The notes: generated by a model not told the origin, from the letters alone. Positions 8,032 to 17,510 are shown, counted from the stretch's first letter. The stretch: 64,000 nt of DNA from Acidiphilium sp. C61 (GCF_902712915.1 NZ_CACTIA010000003.1:151815-215814), one strand, 5' to 3'. A program made the numbers and translations.

Positions 8032-8243
8032 TCCCAGCCATCCAGATCCGCGATGGCGGCATCGAGGAAGGCGGCAAGCTTGGCATCCTGCCGGTCAGCT
8101 TCAGCAACAAGGCGCGCCTGGCGGCGGCATTCTTCGTCAAATCCCCTGGCGCGGGTATCCGGTACCCAGATTTGAACGGGCCGTAAGCCAGCTCGTCGCA
8201 GGGCATCGCGGCGCTTTTGAACACGCACGGCAACAGGTGTCAT
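8028..8243 (-). CDS. mazE: MazE-family antitoxin
   Basis: A 71-residue basic protein (MTPVAVRVQKRRDALRRAGL, then RPVQIWVPDTRARGFDEECR and an acidic end DAAIADLDGWE) of the antitoxin-MazE family found beside PemK/MazF toxins in alphaproteobacteria. RPVQIWVPDTR is the family's recognisable core, and the acidic C-terminus is the presumed toxin-neutralising segment. The start at 8243 is set by a GGAGA ribosome site. It is the first gene of the operon and overlaps the toxin by a GTGA junction. A perfect palindrome 20 bases upstream is a likely autoregulatory operator. Confidence 0.85.
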   Translation of the reverse strand: MTPVAVRVQKRRDALRRAGLRPVQIWVPDTRARGFDEECRRQARLVAEADRQDAKLAAFLDAAIADLDGWE

Positions 8244-8261
8244 GATCTGTCTCCTTTGTGT

Positions 8262-8276
8262 TACATGTGACATGTA
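8262..8276. promoter_or_regulatory. Perfect palindrome, candidate mazEF operator
   Basis: TACATGT-G-ACATGTA is a perfect 15-base palindrome centred on 8269, about 20 bases before the mazE start and its ribosome site. Confidence 0.6.
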
Positions 8277-8385
8277 GGAGCCAAAAAGTCCTGTAGAATG
8301 GGGGCGTCAATTCGGGAGGCCGCTGGCTTTGGCCAGCGCCGGAAGATATGCAACCTTTCGGTGGCGATATGTGCCATGATTAGCT

Positions 8386-8926
8386 ATGGCCAAGAACAGC
8401 AGGGACGGGAATCGATTGTGTGCTGCCCGGCGCCGGGCGGCGCTCGCCGAGCGCGGTATCAAGCAAGTTCTGCTTATGGCCCCGGAGCAGGCGCACCCGT
8501 TGCTGAAGCAGGCGGCGACTCTGATGACCCGCGACGATGACCCCCTGGAGCCACTGGCGGCGCTGCGTCGGGCTGGTGGGGCGAATGAGCCGGAGCCCGT
8601 CGGGGCATCACCCGACCTGGGTGCGGAACTGGAAGCCACCAAAGCCAGGATCGCGGAAATCGAGCGTCAGGCAGAGGCGCGACTGGCGATGGTGATTGAG
8701 GCAGCGGAGCGCCGGAGGCGAGCGCTGGAGGCTGAGCAGGAGAAAGCGCGGGCGAACGCCGTGGAGGCACAGAAGGCCGCCAAGTCCGCCCAGGTAGCCG
8801 AAGGACGGGCGGAAGAGGCGCTACGGCGCGCGGAGAAGGCGGAGGCCACGGATCCAGCAGGCCAAGGCGATGCCGGGCCTCAAAGGCCGGCTGGTGCGCT
8901 TTCTGGCCGGCGATGTGCTGAAATAG
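8386..8926 (+). pseudogene. Alanine/glutamate-rich coiled-coil protein with a late frameshift
   Basis: The frame from ATG 8386 encodes a basic N-terminus (MAKNSRDGNRLCAARRRAALAERGIKQV) and, from about residue 80 to 150, a heptad-like coiled coil (ELEATKARIAEIERQAEARL...). Near 8848 the frame shifts: the next frame gives RIQQAKAMPGLKGRLVRFLAGDVLK and a TAG at 8924-8926, a far more plausible C-terminus than the unshifted run into IS256. The N-terminal ALAERGIKQVLLMAPEQAHPLLKQAA segment resembles small plasmid proteins, but I cannot name the family. Function unknown. Confidence 0.5.
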
Positions 8927-9003
8927 CAGGAGGCCGCTGCGCCGGACTTCTGCAATGGAAAGCCCCGTTTGCGCCCTGTGAGGCGAGTATGGCGCGAAAA
9001 TTC

Positions 9004-10384
9004 GATAGCGTCCGTCAATGTGGTGGAAATTCTGGTGTAGCTGAAGCGGCCAATGGTCACGCGGCGACGGTGGAAATTCGTGGTGTATCGGCATCGATGG
9101 CGGGTGCCATGAGTTCGACCATTCCCTCGATCTGCATATAGCGGTTCTGTGTCTGCCATTCGTCGTTGGCCTCGAGCAGCACGGCCCCGATCAGGCGGAT
9201 GATCGAACCTTCATTGGGAAAGATGCCGACGACATCGGCGCGGCGCTTGACCTCCTTGTTCAGGCGTTCGAGCGGGTTCGTCGAGTGAATTTTGGTTCGG
9301 TGCTGGGCGGGAAAGTCCATGTGCGCCAGCACGTCGGTTTCACTGTCGTCGATGAACGCGCCAAGTTTTGGCCATTTGCCCCGGAGCTGGTCGGCCACAT
9401 GGCGCAGGGTCTGGCTGGCACTGACGCGATCCGGCTGGATAAACGCCTGACGCAACGCTGCAGACACCATGCTCTGCTGCCCCTTCGGCACATAGGACAA
9501 GGCGTTGCGCATCCAGTGAACGCGGCATCTTTGCCAGGATGCCCCCATCACCCGGCGGATCGCCGCCTTCAATCCTTCATGAGCATCGGAGATCACCAGT
9601 TTCACCTCACGCAACCCACGGCGGACCAAGCTCTTGAGAAAGGTCGACCAGAAGGTCTCCGCCTCGGACGGGCCGATGTGCAGGCCGACGATCTCGCGCC
9701 GACCGTCGGTGTTCACCGCCACTGCGATTATCGCTGCAACTGAGACGATCCGCCCACCTTCGCGCTGCTTGAGATAGGTCGCATCCAACCACAGATACGG
9801 CCACTCGCCGGCGAGTGGCCGGTCGAGGAAGGCGTTCACCCTCTCATCGATGTCCTTGCACAGTTTCGAGACCGTGCTCTTGCTGATCCCCGTCAGCCCC
9901 ATGGCCTGCACCAGCTCGTCTACCCGCCGGGTCGAGACGCCGCCAATCCAGGCTTCCTGGATGACCGCGGCCAGCGCCTTCTCCGAGGTCCGGCGAGCTT
10001 CCAGGAACGGCGGGAAGTAGCTCCCCTGCCGCAGCTTCGGGATCCGAAGCTGCAAGCTGCCAAGCCGCGTGTCCAATGCGCGTTCCCGGTAGCCGTTGCG
10101 ATAGGTCGCGCGCTCGCCGCTGCGCTCGTAGCGGCTGGCGCCGATCAGCCCATCCACATCCGTCTCCATCAGCAGTTGAACCACCGCCTCCGCAACGCTG
10201 CGCAGAAAATCGCCGTCCCCGGCTTTGGCCAGTAGCTCAGCCAGTGGTAATCTATCTTCGGTCATCGGGTTCTCCAGGCTTCAGGTTGAAGTCTCGCAAC
10301 TCCACCATAGCCGACTGATCCGATGGCCACCTCAAACTACACCGTTACAGGGCCCAAAAGTCCACCACGACCCCGGACACTACC
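9004..10384 (-). mobile_element. IS256-family insertion sequence, copy A, intact
   Basis: Terminal inverted repeats start G-TAG-GTCC on both sides (9004 inward and 10384 inward) and agree over most of 30 bases. The element is flanked by a perfect 8-bp target duplication GAAAATTC (8996-9003 and 10385-10392), the size expected for this family. The same element recurs at 36879-39873. Its intact flanks suggest recent insertion. Confidence 0.93.
9057..10265 (-). CDS. IS256-family transposase
   Basis: A 402-residue mutator-type DDE transposase. Catalytic residues are visible in YLWLDATYLK (first D), KLVISDAHEGL (second D) and NPLERLNKEVKRR (E); the family C/H region appears as RCRVHWMRNAL. The N-terminus has the usual TYRNGYRERALDTRLGSLQL segment. 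Start ATG 10265 has a GGAGA site 6 bases upstream. The protein is identical to the copy at 36932-38140. Length matches the family and there are no breaks, so the element is probably active. Confidence 0.95.
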   Translation of the reverse strand: MTEDRLPLAELLAKAGDGDFLRSVAEAVVQLLMETDVDGLIGASRYERSGERATYRNGYRERALDTRLGSLQLRIPKLRQGSYFPPFLEARRTSEKALAAVIQEAWIGGVSTRRVDELVQAMGLTGISKSTVSKLCKDIDERVNAFLDRPLAGEWPYLWLDATYLKQREGGRIVSVAAIIAVAVNTDGRREIVGLHIGPSEAETFWSTFLKSLVRRGLREVKLVISDAHEGLKAAIRRVMGASWQRCRVHWMRNALSYVPKGQQSMVSAALRQAFIQPDRVSASQTLRHVADQLRGKWPKLGAFIDDSETDVLAHMDFPAQHRTKIHSTNPLERLNKEVKRRADVVGIFPNEGSIIRLIGAVLLEANDEWQTQNRYMQIEGMVELMAPAIDADTPRISTVAA

Positions 10385-10392
10385 GAAAATTC

Positions 10393-10833
10393 GGAAAAGG
10401 ACATGGGGAGATCCCGCTCCCTCCCGCAACCTCCCCCCAGCACAACACAAAACATCGATCCCGCTTGAAGACCCGACGGGGCGGTCACAATGTGACCCTC
10501 TTGGACGAAGGCGTCATGGGATCTGCCTTATCCATTCTTGCGCAATAGAACCTGATAAGGCGGATCGGACCCGGGTCGCCTTTTTCTCGTCCCCCTCCTG
10601 CCCCTCAGGTCTGCCCCAGACGAGCGTGCCGGGGCACGATCCAGAGGTATTGTGGACGAGGTAGCTCTTTGGCCCTTGAAGGCGCGGCGAGTCAGGCGCA
10701 ATGTCGATATTGGGAGAAGGGGCCTTGGTTACGCTTTTCTGTCATACACCCGTGAAAAACATTTCCCTTTCCTGGCGGTTCTCGACATGTGGCCGCCTTT
10801 TTCTTGTCCCCTGAACCGCGCCGAGCAGAAGGA
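10393..10833. other. Non-coding stretch with a palindrome (10483-10497)
   Basis: GGTCACA-A-TGTGACC at 10483-10497 is a perfect 15-base palindrome of operator type. No gene is supported. It lies upstream of the GntR regulator at 10834 and could be its operator or that of a lost neighbour. Confidence 0.45.
10557..10586 (+). terminator. Terminator-like hairpin
   Basis: AAGGCG (10557-10562) pairs with CGCCTT (10577-10582), enclosing a self-complementary GACCCGGGTC, and is followed by a run of T. No intact gene lies immediately upstream, so it may be a relic. Confidence 0.4.
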
Positions 10834-11433
10834 ATGGCAAAGCCGAACACGTTGCTGAAGCGAACGAATAACGCCCTGCTCGACTACATCAGGGGCCTTT
10901 CGGCAGAGCCAGGCGCATTCGGGTCGGAGAGCGTGCTTGCCCGTCAGTTCGGGGTGAGCCGCACTACGGTGCGCGCCGCCATCGAAACCATGATCGCGAG
11001 CGGGATTCTCGAGCGCGGGCCGGCCCGCCCCCGCGTCATGCGCCGCCCCAAACGCACGGATTATTACACCGAGTCGGAAACCGACGGGCCGCAAGAGCAT
11101 ATCGAACGCGTCTTCATGCAGCGCGTCCTCCTTGGCGACTGGCGGCCCGGGCACACCTTCTCCGAAGCCGAACTGGCGCGCGACAGCAATGCCAGCACCG
11201 TTTCCGTCCGCGAATTCCTGATCGGCTTCTCCCGCTTCGGGCTCATCGCCAAGCAGCCGCGCGGCGGCTGGATCCTGCGGGAATTCCATGACGGTTTCGC
11301 CGCCGAGGTGGCCGACATGCGCGAACTGATCGAAATGGCCGCCCTCGCGCGCATGCCCCGCGCCGGCAGCGCCGCCCTCACCGAGGCGGCGGATGCGATG
11401 ATCGCCCGCCACCGCGACATCGAGGCGGCATCT
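10834..11433 (+). pseudogene. GntR/FCD-type transcriptional regulator, truncated by IS1111
   Basis: About 200 native residues remain. SESVLARQFGVSRTTVRAAIETMIASGIL (residues 31-60) is a GntR winged helix; a second similar segment (FSEAELARDSNASTVSVREFLIGFSRFGLI, about 99-129) leads into the start of an FCD-like effector domain (EVADMRELIEMAALARM). The reading then crosses at about 11434 into the end of an IS110/IS1111 element and continues as nonsense to a stop at 11710. The effector pocket is therefore missing and ligand sensing should be lost. Start ATG 10834 follows AGAAGGA; an in-frame ATG at 10789 is also possible. Confidence 0.75.
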
Positions 11434-11681
11434 GTGGACGCCCCGCGGAAAGCAAGCGCAAATTTGAGGGTGCACAGGTGTCGGATGCTGCCATCTGTCC
11501 GGCCTCTGGGTGCAGAGATGTTCTGCGGGCCTGTATGGGAGTTCGCGGATCGGATCCAAAACACTACAGCGTGCTCGCGCACATTGGTAACAACTGGTTT
11601 TCCGACCCCGTCTCGCCGACGGTTGTGTCATACTCTCCTTCGATCGCCTACCTTCTCCGCCAGCCTCAGTAGCTTGGCAGT

Positions 11682-12728
11682 TTATACTGCTGCAGCTACC
11701 GAAGCTCGATAATCCTCTTTCTTTGTGAGCACGGCCCACACAATGCGTGCGGTCTTGTTGGCCTGTGCAACCGTGACCAACATTCGCGGCTTGCGTGTCA
11801 GCATCGAAGCAAGCCAGCCTCCTTCGGTCGGGCCTTTCTTGCTAGCGTGTCGGATCAAGGTACTCGCGCCGATAATCAGCAAACGCCGCAAGGTTCGCTC
11901 GCCCATCTTCGTTGTCCGCCGCTGCCTGGGCTTGCCGCCAGTCGATTTTTGCAATGGTGTGAGCCCTACCCAGGCGGCAAAGTCCCGCCCTCGCGCGAAA
12001 GTCTCCGCGGGTGGCGCCAGAGCGCAAATAGCCGTCGCCGCGATCGGGCCGATGCCCGGGATCGTCATTAGGCGCCGCACATCCTCGTCCTCGCGAGCTC
12101 GCCGGGCGATTTCCTTGTCGAGATCAGCGATCTGAAAATCGAGCCCATCGAGCCCATCGAGCCCATCGAGCATGACCAGCATGACCCGGAGCATGTCGCG
12201 GGCTGCTACCGGCAGCGAGTTGTCGCTATCGATCACCTCGCGCAGCGACGCCATCCACATCCGGCCCTTCGGAGCAACCCAGCCGTATTCGGCCATGTGA
12301 CCGCGGATCGCGTTGATCAGTTGCGTGCGCTGCCGCACCAGAAGATCTCGGGTACGGAAAACCAGCGCCGAGGCCTGCTGCTCCTCGCTCTTGACCGCGA
12401 CAAAACGCATGTTCGGCCGCTGCGCGGCTTCGCTGATTGCTTCGGCATCATTTGCGTCGTTCTTCTGGTTGCGCTTGACAAACGGCTTGACGTAAGCTGG
12501 CGGGATTAAACGGACATCATGCCCCAGTTTCGCAAGTTCGCGAACCCAGTGGTGTGCGCCGCCGCAGGCCTCCAGCGCCACCAGGCTGCGAGGCTGCGCA
12601 GAGAAGAACTCCAGCACTTTTGCCCGCGTGAGCCGCCGGCTGAAGACCTTGTGGCCATCGGCATCAACGCCATGCGCCTGGAAAACGTGCTTTGCGATAT
12701 CGAGTCCAATTGTAGTAACCTCGGCCAC
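11682..12728 (-). CDS. IS110-family (IS1111 group) transposase
   Basis: A 348-residue DEDD recombinase. The RuvC-like N-terminus shows TTIGLDIAKHVFQ, ALEACGGAHHW and KNDANDAEAI; the C-terminal Transposase_20 domain shows the helix-hairpin-helix IPGIGPIAATA and FAAWVGLTPLQKSTGGKPR with the catalytic-serine region after it. The start is GTG 12728, preceded by a strong AGGAGG; an upstream GTG at 12758 is less likely. A GLD tripeptide is repeated in the middle because of a 9-bp tandem repeat at 12138-12172. Apparently intact. Confidence 0.9.
   Translation of the reverse strand: MAEVTTIGLDIAKHVFQAHGVDADGHKVFSRRLTRAKVLEFFSAQPRSLVALEACGGAHHWVRELAKLGHDVRLIPPAYVKPFVKRNQKNDANDAEAISEAAQRPNMRFVAVKSEEQQASALVFRTRDLLVRQRTQLINAIRGHMAEYGWVAPKGRMWMASLREVIDSDNSLPVAARDMLRVMLVMLDGLDGLDGLDFQIADLDKEIARRAREDEDVRRLMTIPGIGPIAATAICALAPPAETFARGRDFAAWVGLTPLQKSTGGKPRQRRTTKMGERTLRRLLIIGASTLIRHASKKGPTEGGWLASMLTRKPRMLVTVAQANKTARIVWAVLTKKEDYRASVAAAV
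12138..12172. repeat. 9-bp tandem repeat inside the IS1111 transposase gene
   Basis: Three perfect ATCGAGCCC units and a partial fourth encode a repeated GLD in the region between the RuvC-like and C-terminal domains. The repeat keeps the frame, so copy number can vary without inactivation. Confidence 0.8.
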
Positions 12729-12806
12729 GGACGCCTCCTCCTGCAGGTGTGTTGACACCTACCTTGGCACATAGGTGCCGTCGGGGGGCGTCCACCCCAT
12801 CAATAA

Positions 12807-12908
12807 ATTTTTGGAGTGTTGGGTCGGCGGTGCGTGGCCGCGGCTTCAGTCTGCGGGGTGTTCGCTAATGTTGTGGGGCAGCGCGATACCGGCGGCCTTG
12901 AAGACATT
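12807..12908 (-). pseudogene. 3' remnant of an IS1634-family transposase
   Basis: About 100 bases match the 3' end of the IS1634-family gene at 26731-26830 with a few substitutions and encode its C-terminus (FKAAGIALPHNISEHPAD). The rest of the element is gone, replaced by the IS1111 element on the left. Confidence 0.85.
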
Positions 12909-13054
12909 TCCTGTCCGTCGTCAGAATATTTGGCGCACATCGCGCATCGCAATCCGCTCCACTGGCATTCGTCCGCTCCCTCGATCAGCCAAAGGGAGGG
13001 AACCTGAACCAGCCAGCAGAGACCTCAATCCGATCCGGCCAACCCCGCCCGCCT

Positions 13055-13148
13055 GGGCGAATAAAAGTCGGAACAGGTGGGCGAATAATTCCCGAAATCC
13101 CGGGCGAGTTAATCTCGGAATCCCGGGCGAATTGAGCCCGGAATCAGC
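13055..13148. repeat. Four degenerate 23-24-bp tandem repeats
   Basis: Units begin GGGCGAAT/GGGCGAGT at 13055, 13079, 13102 and 13125 and share a -CGGAATCCC ending. They occupy the gap just beyond the 3' end of the hybrid kinase gene. They resemble the multiple terminal repeats of IS21-type elements, but no transposase is attached. Confidence 0.7.
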
Positions 13149-13172
13149 AAGCGTTTTCCGATCAGGATCGAT

Positions 13173-16100
13173 CTATGCCTGTTTATCATGGAACATGTCC
13201 GTCAACAGCACCAGCCGTGTCAGGGCAGGGAGTGACCTTACACCAGTCCTCTTCATGATCGCGGCGCGATGCGCCTCGACGGTCCGCTGGCTGATGCCAA
13301 GATCGGAAGCGATGTTCTTGCTCGGGTGGCCGGCAAGCACACGCATCATGATTTCGCGTTGCCGGTCTGTCAGCATGCCCAGGCGCTGCCGCGCATCGTC
13401 GCGCGCCTGGGCCCGGCGGACCTGGTTCGAGTTCAGTTCGATCGCGGCGTCTATACCCGCCAGTAGATCTGCAACCGCAATGGGCTTTTCGATGAAATCC
13501 GCAGCGCCCGCATGAAGCGCCATGACTGCCTGCTGGACATTACCCTGGCCGGTCATGATAATGACCGGCGTCTCGTTCGCTTCCTTGCGCAACAGTTTCA
13601 GAAGGTCGATGCCCGACATGCCGGGCAGGCGCGCGTCGAGTAGCAGACAGGCATGGGAAAGCTGGCAGCCGTCGCGCAGGAAATCCTCAGCGCTGACGTA
13701 AGCGGCAACCTGCCATCCGTGTTTGCCGAGCAGGGCGGACAGGCTGTCACGAATAGGCTTGTCGTCATCGATGATGCCGACGCACGCCTCGCCGTGCATG
13801 GGATTCGTCGGCGACCGCTCGCCGGTTTCTATCTTCCTGATCGCCGCGGCCAATTCGCCGGGCAGGATCGGCTTATTGAGCCGGACGGCCCCGTGTTGCT
13901 CGATCTCGGCCAACGTCTCACTGGAAATTTCGCCGGTCAGGATCAGGCTGGCGACCGGCGCGTCCAGCCGCTTGCGCAACGCCGTCACCGCCTCGGTGCC
14001 CGACATGCCACTCGGCAAATTGTAGTCAGTAAGAATGAGGTCGGGTCGGAAGTCGCTGGTAGCGACCCGCGCCATTGCTGCTGGTCCGTCTGGCACTGCC
14101 TCAATCCGGTGCCCCATGCCTTCGAGAAACTGCACGAGGAGTCGGCGCAGATCGGGATCGTCTTCGATCAAGAGAATTGCCTTGGGACGCCACGCCAGTG
14201 CGACGGCTCGGGAGGTCTGGGCTTCCGCCTGTGCCGCGGCCGACACAGCTGGGGCCAACGGCACCTGGACCGCGAACATCGACCCCCTGCCCATGCGCGA
14301 ACGCAGTTCGATCGGGTGTCCGAGCAACTCACCAACGCGCCGGACGATCGCAAGCCCGAGCCCGAGGCCGCGGCCACGTTCGCGGGCCGGATTGTCGATC
14401 TGATAATGTTCGTCGAAAATAGCAGTCCATTCGGGTTCGGGAATGCCGACGCCGGTGTCCCAGACCTCTATGCTGAGTCCGCCGTGCCGACGCCGACAGC
14501 CGAGCAGGATCCTGCCGGATTGCGTGTACTTGATGGCGTTCGACAGCAGGTTGCGCAGCATCTGCTTGAGCAGCGCACGGTCGCTCGCGATCACCACGGT
14601 GCTGTCTACGACGCGCAGTTGGACGTTCCGCTCCTCCGCCTGAAAATGAAATTCATCGTGAAGATCGCGCAGGATCTCGTCGACTGCGAACGTCGAAACC
14701 GTAACCTTCACGGTGCCGGCCTCGATCTGATTGATGTCGAGCAGGGTGTTCAACATGCCGGCCATCACTGAGGTGGTCTGCTTGATCTGCTGGATCAGCC
14801 CCAGCGCGGCTTTGCCACTTGTCGTTTCCGTCAGTAGTTCCTGCAGGAGCGCTATCGTTTGCAGAGGCTGGCGCAGATCGTGGCTTACCGCAGCGAGGAA
14901 TCGCGATTTCGCGAGCGTCGCCTGCTCAGCCTGCTGTCGGGCGGCCTCCAGGGCGCTTGCCGCAAGCTTCTGTTCGGTGACGTCGGCGAAGGTGACAACG
15001 ATGCCGTCAACCCCGCCGTCATGGTTGCGATACGGCAGGATTCGACGTGTCAGCCAGCGGCCTGCTGGCGCCTCGATCTCGCGCGCCGCCGGAATTGCAG
15101 TCTGCAAGACCGCAGCAGCATCGTCAGCCAGGGTTTCGATGCCTGCAACCCCGGTCAGATCGGCGAGCGGCCGACCAATATCGCCGCGAAGGATATTGAA
15201 CAGTTCCCGCGTGGCCGGTGTGAACAGCCTTATATTGAGCGCCGGGTCGAGGAACAGCGTTGCCACGTTGGTGCTGTAAAGCACGTTCTCAAGGTCATTG
15301 GAGGCGTTTCGCTCGCGTTCGAGGGTTTCCTGCAGCTGGCCGTTCAGTGCGATCAGTTCCTCGTTCAGCGATTGCAGATCCTCCTTGGAGATAAGCAACT
15401 CCTCATTGGTAGACTGGAACTCCTCGTTGATCGACAGCGCTTCCTCGTTGACCGCGCGCTGATCTTCGCCGGCTCTCTCCAGTTCGCGAATCACCCCGAG
15501 CAGCTCGGTCTTGGTGGCGGCAAGTTCGCCCTCCAGTTCGACAACCCGCGGGGCATTCTCCTCGCCGGTCTTGCCTTGCGCGCGCGGTTTGTCCGGCTGG
15601 CGTTCGATGAAACAGACCAGCAGCGCCGCTTCCCCGGTCTCCGGAACCGGCCAGACCTCGATGTCGAACGCCATGCTGCTACTCAGGGTCTCCACGGTGC
15701 CGCCCGCGACCACGACGTGCCCACCGCCCTCTGTGGCGCGCTGGATCGCCCCGCGCAGCCTGGCACGGACCCCGGGGTCGACCATAGCCAACAGGTCATG
15801 GGATGGAGGACCTGGCGGCACCTTGAGAAAGCGCTCGGTCGGCCCCAGTGAGAACAGGGTTTCGCGACGCGCATTGATCAGCACAGCGGCCGGCGCATAA
15901 AGGTGGAGCACGAGTCTGCCGCAAAGTTCGGCGAGGCTCGCCGGGCGTGGCGGACCGTCAGGAGGGCGGCGCAGCGGCGGTAGCCGTAGCGTATCGCCGA
16001 TCCCGATCGAGAACCCCAGATCGCCCGGCATGAGCGGGCCGTCGCGCTGATAGATTCGCTCCTTCTTGGAGATGACCGAGAAACCGTGGTCGGCGCGGCC

Positions 16101-17510
16101 GGTCGTCTCCGAAGTGCCTAGCAGGAGGATGCCGCCATTACGCAGTGCGAAGCGGCACAGGGACATGACCTTCGCCTGTGCCTCCGGCCGCAGATAGATC
16201 AGCAGGTTGCGGCACGAAACAAAATCCAGCCGGGAGAACGGCGGGTCGGTCAGCAGGTCCTGGACGGTGAACACCACGAGCGAACGCAACTCGGGCACGA
16301 TGCGATAGCTGTCGCCTTCGCGGATGAAGAAGCGGCCGAGCCGATCTGCCGTGACCTCGGCTTCGATCCTCGGCGGATAAAGACCCTCGCGCGCAGCAGC
16401 AACGGCTTCGGCATCGATGTCGGAGGCGAAGACCTGAATCTGGCTTTGCGATTTCGCGCGGTCCAGCGCCTCACGAAACAGCATTGCCAGGGAATAGGCT
16501 TCCTCGCCCGTGCTGCACCCGGCGACCCAGATGCGGATCGGCAGGTCTTGGGGGTGGCGGGCGATCAGATCCGGGATCACCTGCTCCTCCAGGGTCTTGA
16601 AGATCTCCGGATCGCGGAAAAAACTGGTGACGTTGATCAGCAAGTCCTTTGCCAGCAGGTCGAGTTCGGCCGCATTGCCGCGCAGCATGTCGAGATAGGC
16701 CTGCAAGTTGCCGGGATCTATGGCGGCGAGCGCCATCCGCCGCTCGATCCGTCGCTGCAGGGTGCCCCTCTTGTAGGGCGTGAAATCATGCCCGGTGCTG
16801 CCAAGCACCATCGCGATGATGGCCTCGAACGGCGGCTGATCGGGGGTGGGTTCACGTTCGGACGATCTATCGAGGGAACGAGCGTAGCTGATCAGGCGGG
16901 CGGGGATTTCGGCAAGCGACAATACGGCGTCGACCATGCCGGTCGCGATCGCATTGGACGGCATGCCATCATACGCGGCCTCGCCCGGATGCTGGGCGAT
17001 GACGAGCCCGGCATGTTCGCGGATCGAACGGATGCCGATGCTGCCATCCGCGCCGGTGCCCGAGAGCACGACCGCCGCCGCCTGCGTCCCATAGCAGGTG
17101 GCCAGCGAGGGCAACAGGAAATCAAACGGCAGGCGTGCCCCGTGGTGGGCCAGAGGTTGCGACAGGCGCAGCACACCGCTGTCAACCGCCAAATACGTGC
17201 CGGGTGGTATGAGATAGACGGTTTCAGACTCGACCGGCAATCCGTCCGCCGCCTCGCGCACCATCATGCCGGTATGCCCCGACAGCAGATCGGCCATCAT
17301 GCTCGGATGGTTGGGATCGAGATGCTGGACGACGATCAGCGCCATCCCGGACCCATCGGGCATCGCGTCGAGCAACTTGCGGCATGCATCGAGTCCGCCT
17401 GCGGACGCGCCAATGCCCACGACAAGGAATCGCCCCGGCGTTGTCATGGCTGCTATATCTGTTACCGCCTGATGGCGCGTTTGCCGGGCGGCAGGCTGCG
17501 GCGGTTTCAT
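13173..17510 (-). CDS. CheB-CheR-PAS hybrid histidine kinase fused to two receivers and a LuxR helix-turn-helix
   Basis: A 1445-residue fusion. CheB methylesterase domain (about 25-205) with GASAGG (S36), QHLDPNH (H63) and LSGTGADGS (D155). CheR methyltransferase (about 225-490) with the SAM motif VAGCSTGEEAYSL and NLLIYL. A long coiled coil (650-740) precedes a PAS domain (735-846). HisKA has SHDLRQP (H877), and the ATPase domain has NLLSNAIKYT, DTGVGIPE and GRGLGLGLAIV. Receiver 1 has phosphoacceptor D1162 (TDYNLPSG); receiver 2, FixJ-like, has D1292 (DARLPGMSG). The LuxR domain (about 1380-1436) is LTDRQREIMMRVLAGHPSKNIA. CheB/CheR hybrids and FixJ regulators are usually encoded separately; here phosphorelay and DNA binding sit in one soluble protein. 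Start ATG 17510 has AGGAG upstream. Confidence 0.9.
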   Translation of the reverse strand: MKPPQPAARQTRHQAVTDIAAMTTPGRFLVVGIGASAGGLDACRKLLDAMPDGSGMALIVVQHLDPNHPSMMADLLSGHTGMMVREAADGLPVESETVYLIPPGTYLAVDSGVLRLSQPLAHHGARLPFDFLLPSLATCYGTQAAAVVLSGTGADGSIGIRSIREHAGLVIAQHPGEAAYDGMPSNAIATGMVDAVLSLAEIPARLISYARSLDRSSEREPTPDQPPFEAIIAMVLGSTGHDFTPYKRGTLQRRIERRMALAAIDPGNLQAYLDMLRGNAAELDLLAKDLLINVTSFFRDPEIFKTLEEQVIPDLIARHPQDLPIRIWVAGCSTGEEAYSLAMLFREALDRAKSQSQIQVFASDIDAEAVAAAREGLYPPRIEAEVTADRLGRFFIREGDSYRIVPELRSLVVFTVQDLLTDPPFSRLDFVSCRNLLIYLRPEAQAKVMSLCRFALRNGGILLLGTSETTGRADHGFSVISKKERIYQRDGPLMPGDLGFSIGIGDTLRLPPLRRPPDGPPRPASLAELCGRLVLHLYAPAAVLINARRETLFSLGPTERFLKVPPGPPSHDLLAMVDPGVRARLRGAIQRATEGGGHVVVAGGTVETLSSSMAFDIEVWPVPETGEAALLVCFIERQPDKPRAQGKTGEENAPRVVELEGELAATKTELLGVIRELERAGEDQRAVNEEALSINEEFQSTNEELLISKEDLQSLNEELIALNGQLQETLERERNASNDLENVLYSTNVATLFLDPALNIRLFTPATRELFNILRGDIGRPLADLTGVAGIETLADDAAAVLQTAIPAAREIEAPAGRWLTRRILPYRNHDGGVDGIVVTFADVTEQKLAASALEAARQQAEQATLAKSRFLAAVSHDLRQPLQTIALLQELLTETTSGKAALGLIQQIKQTTSVMAGMLNTLLDINQIEAGTVKVTVSTFAVDEILRDLHDEFHFQAEERNVQLRVVDSTVVIASDRALLKQMLRNLLSNAIKYTQSGRILLGCRRRHGGLSIEVWDTGVGIPEPEWTAIFDEHYQIDNPARERGRGLGLGLAIVRRVGELLGHPIELRSRMGRGSMFAVQVPLAPAVSAAAQAEAQTSRAVALAWRPKAILLIEDDPDLRRLLVQFLEGMGHRIEAVPDGPAAMARVATSDFRPDLILTDYNLPSGMSGTEAVTALRKRLDAPVASLILTGEISSETLAEIEQHGAVRLNKPILPGELAAAIRKIETGERSPTNPMHGEACVGIIDDDKPIRDSLSALLGKHGWQVAAYVSAEDFLRDGCQLSHACLLLDARLPGMSGIDLLKLLRKEANETPVIIMTGQGNVQQAVMALHAGAADFIEKPIAVADLLAGIDAAIELNSNQVRRAQARDDARQRLGMLTDRQREIMMRVLAGHPSKNIASDLGISQRTVEAHRAAIMKRTGVRSLPALTRLVLLTDMFHDKQA

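Larger units (their letters stand above)
11434..12798 (-). mobile_element. IS110-family element, IS1111 group, copy 1
   Basis: The ends carry the subterminal inverted repeats typical of the IS1111 group: GTGGACGCCCC at 11434 and its complement GGGGCGTCCAC at 12785-12795. About 230 bp lies between the left end and the transposase stop, the position where IS1111 elements encode their target-specifying RNA. It truncates the GntR gene on one side and abuts an IS1634 scrap on the other. Confidence 0.75.

Noticed and set aside
12138..13148. CRISPR array
   Set aside because: The 9-bp and 23-bp repeats are contiguous or degenerate, with no unique spacers and no cas genes in the window.
13653..14771. 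Long plus-strand frame opposite the hybrid kinase (also 14859-15851 and 16446-17582)
   Set aside because: Composition is that of an antisense shadow in high-GC DNA; the minus strand has clear multi-domain motifs throughout.
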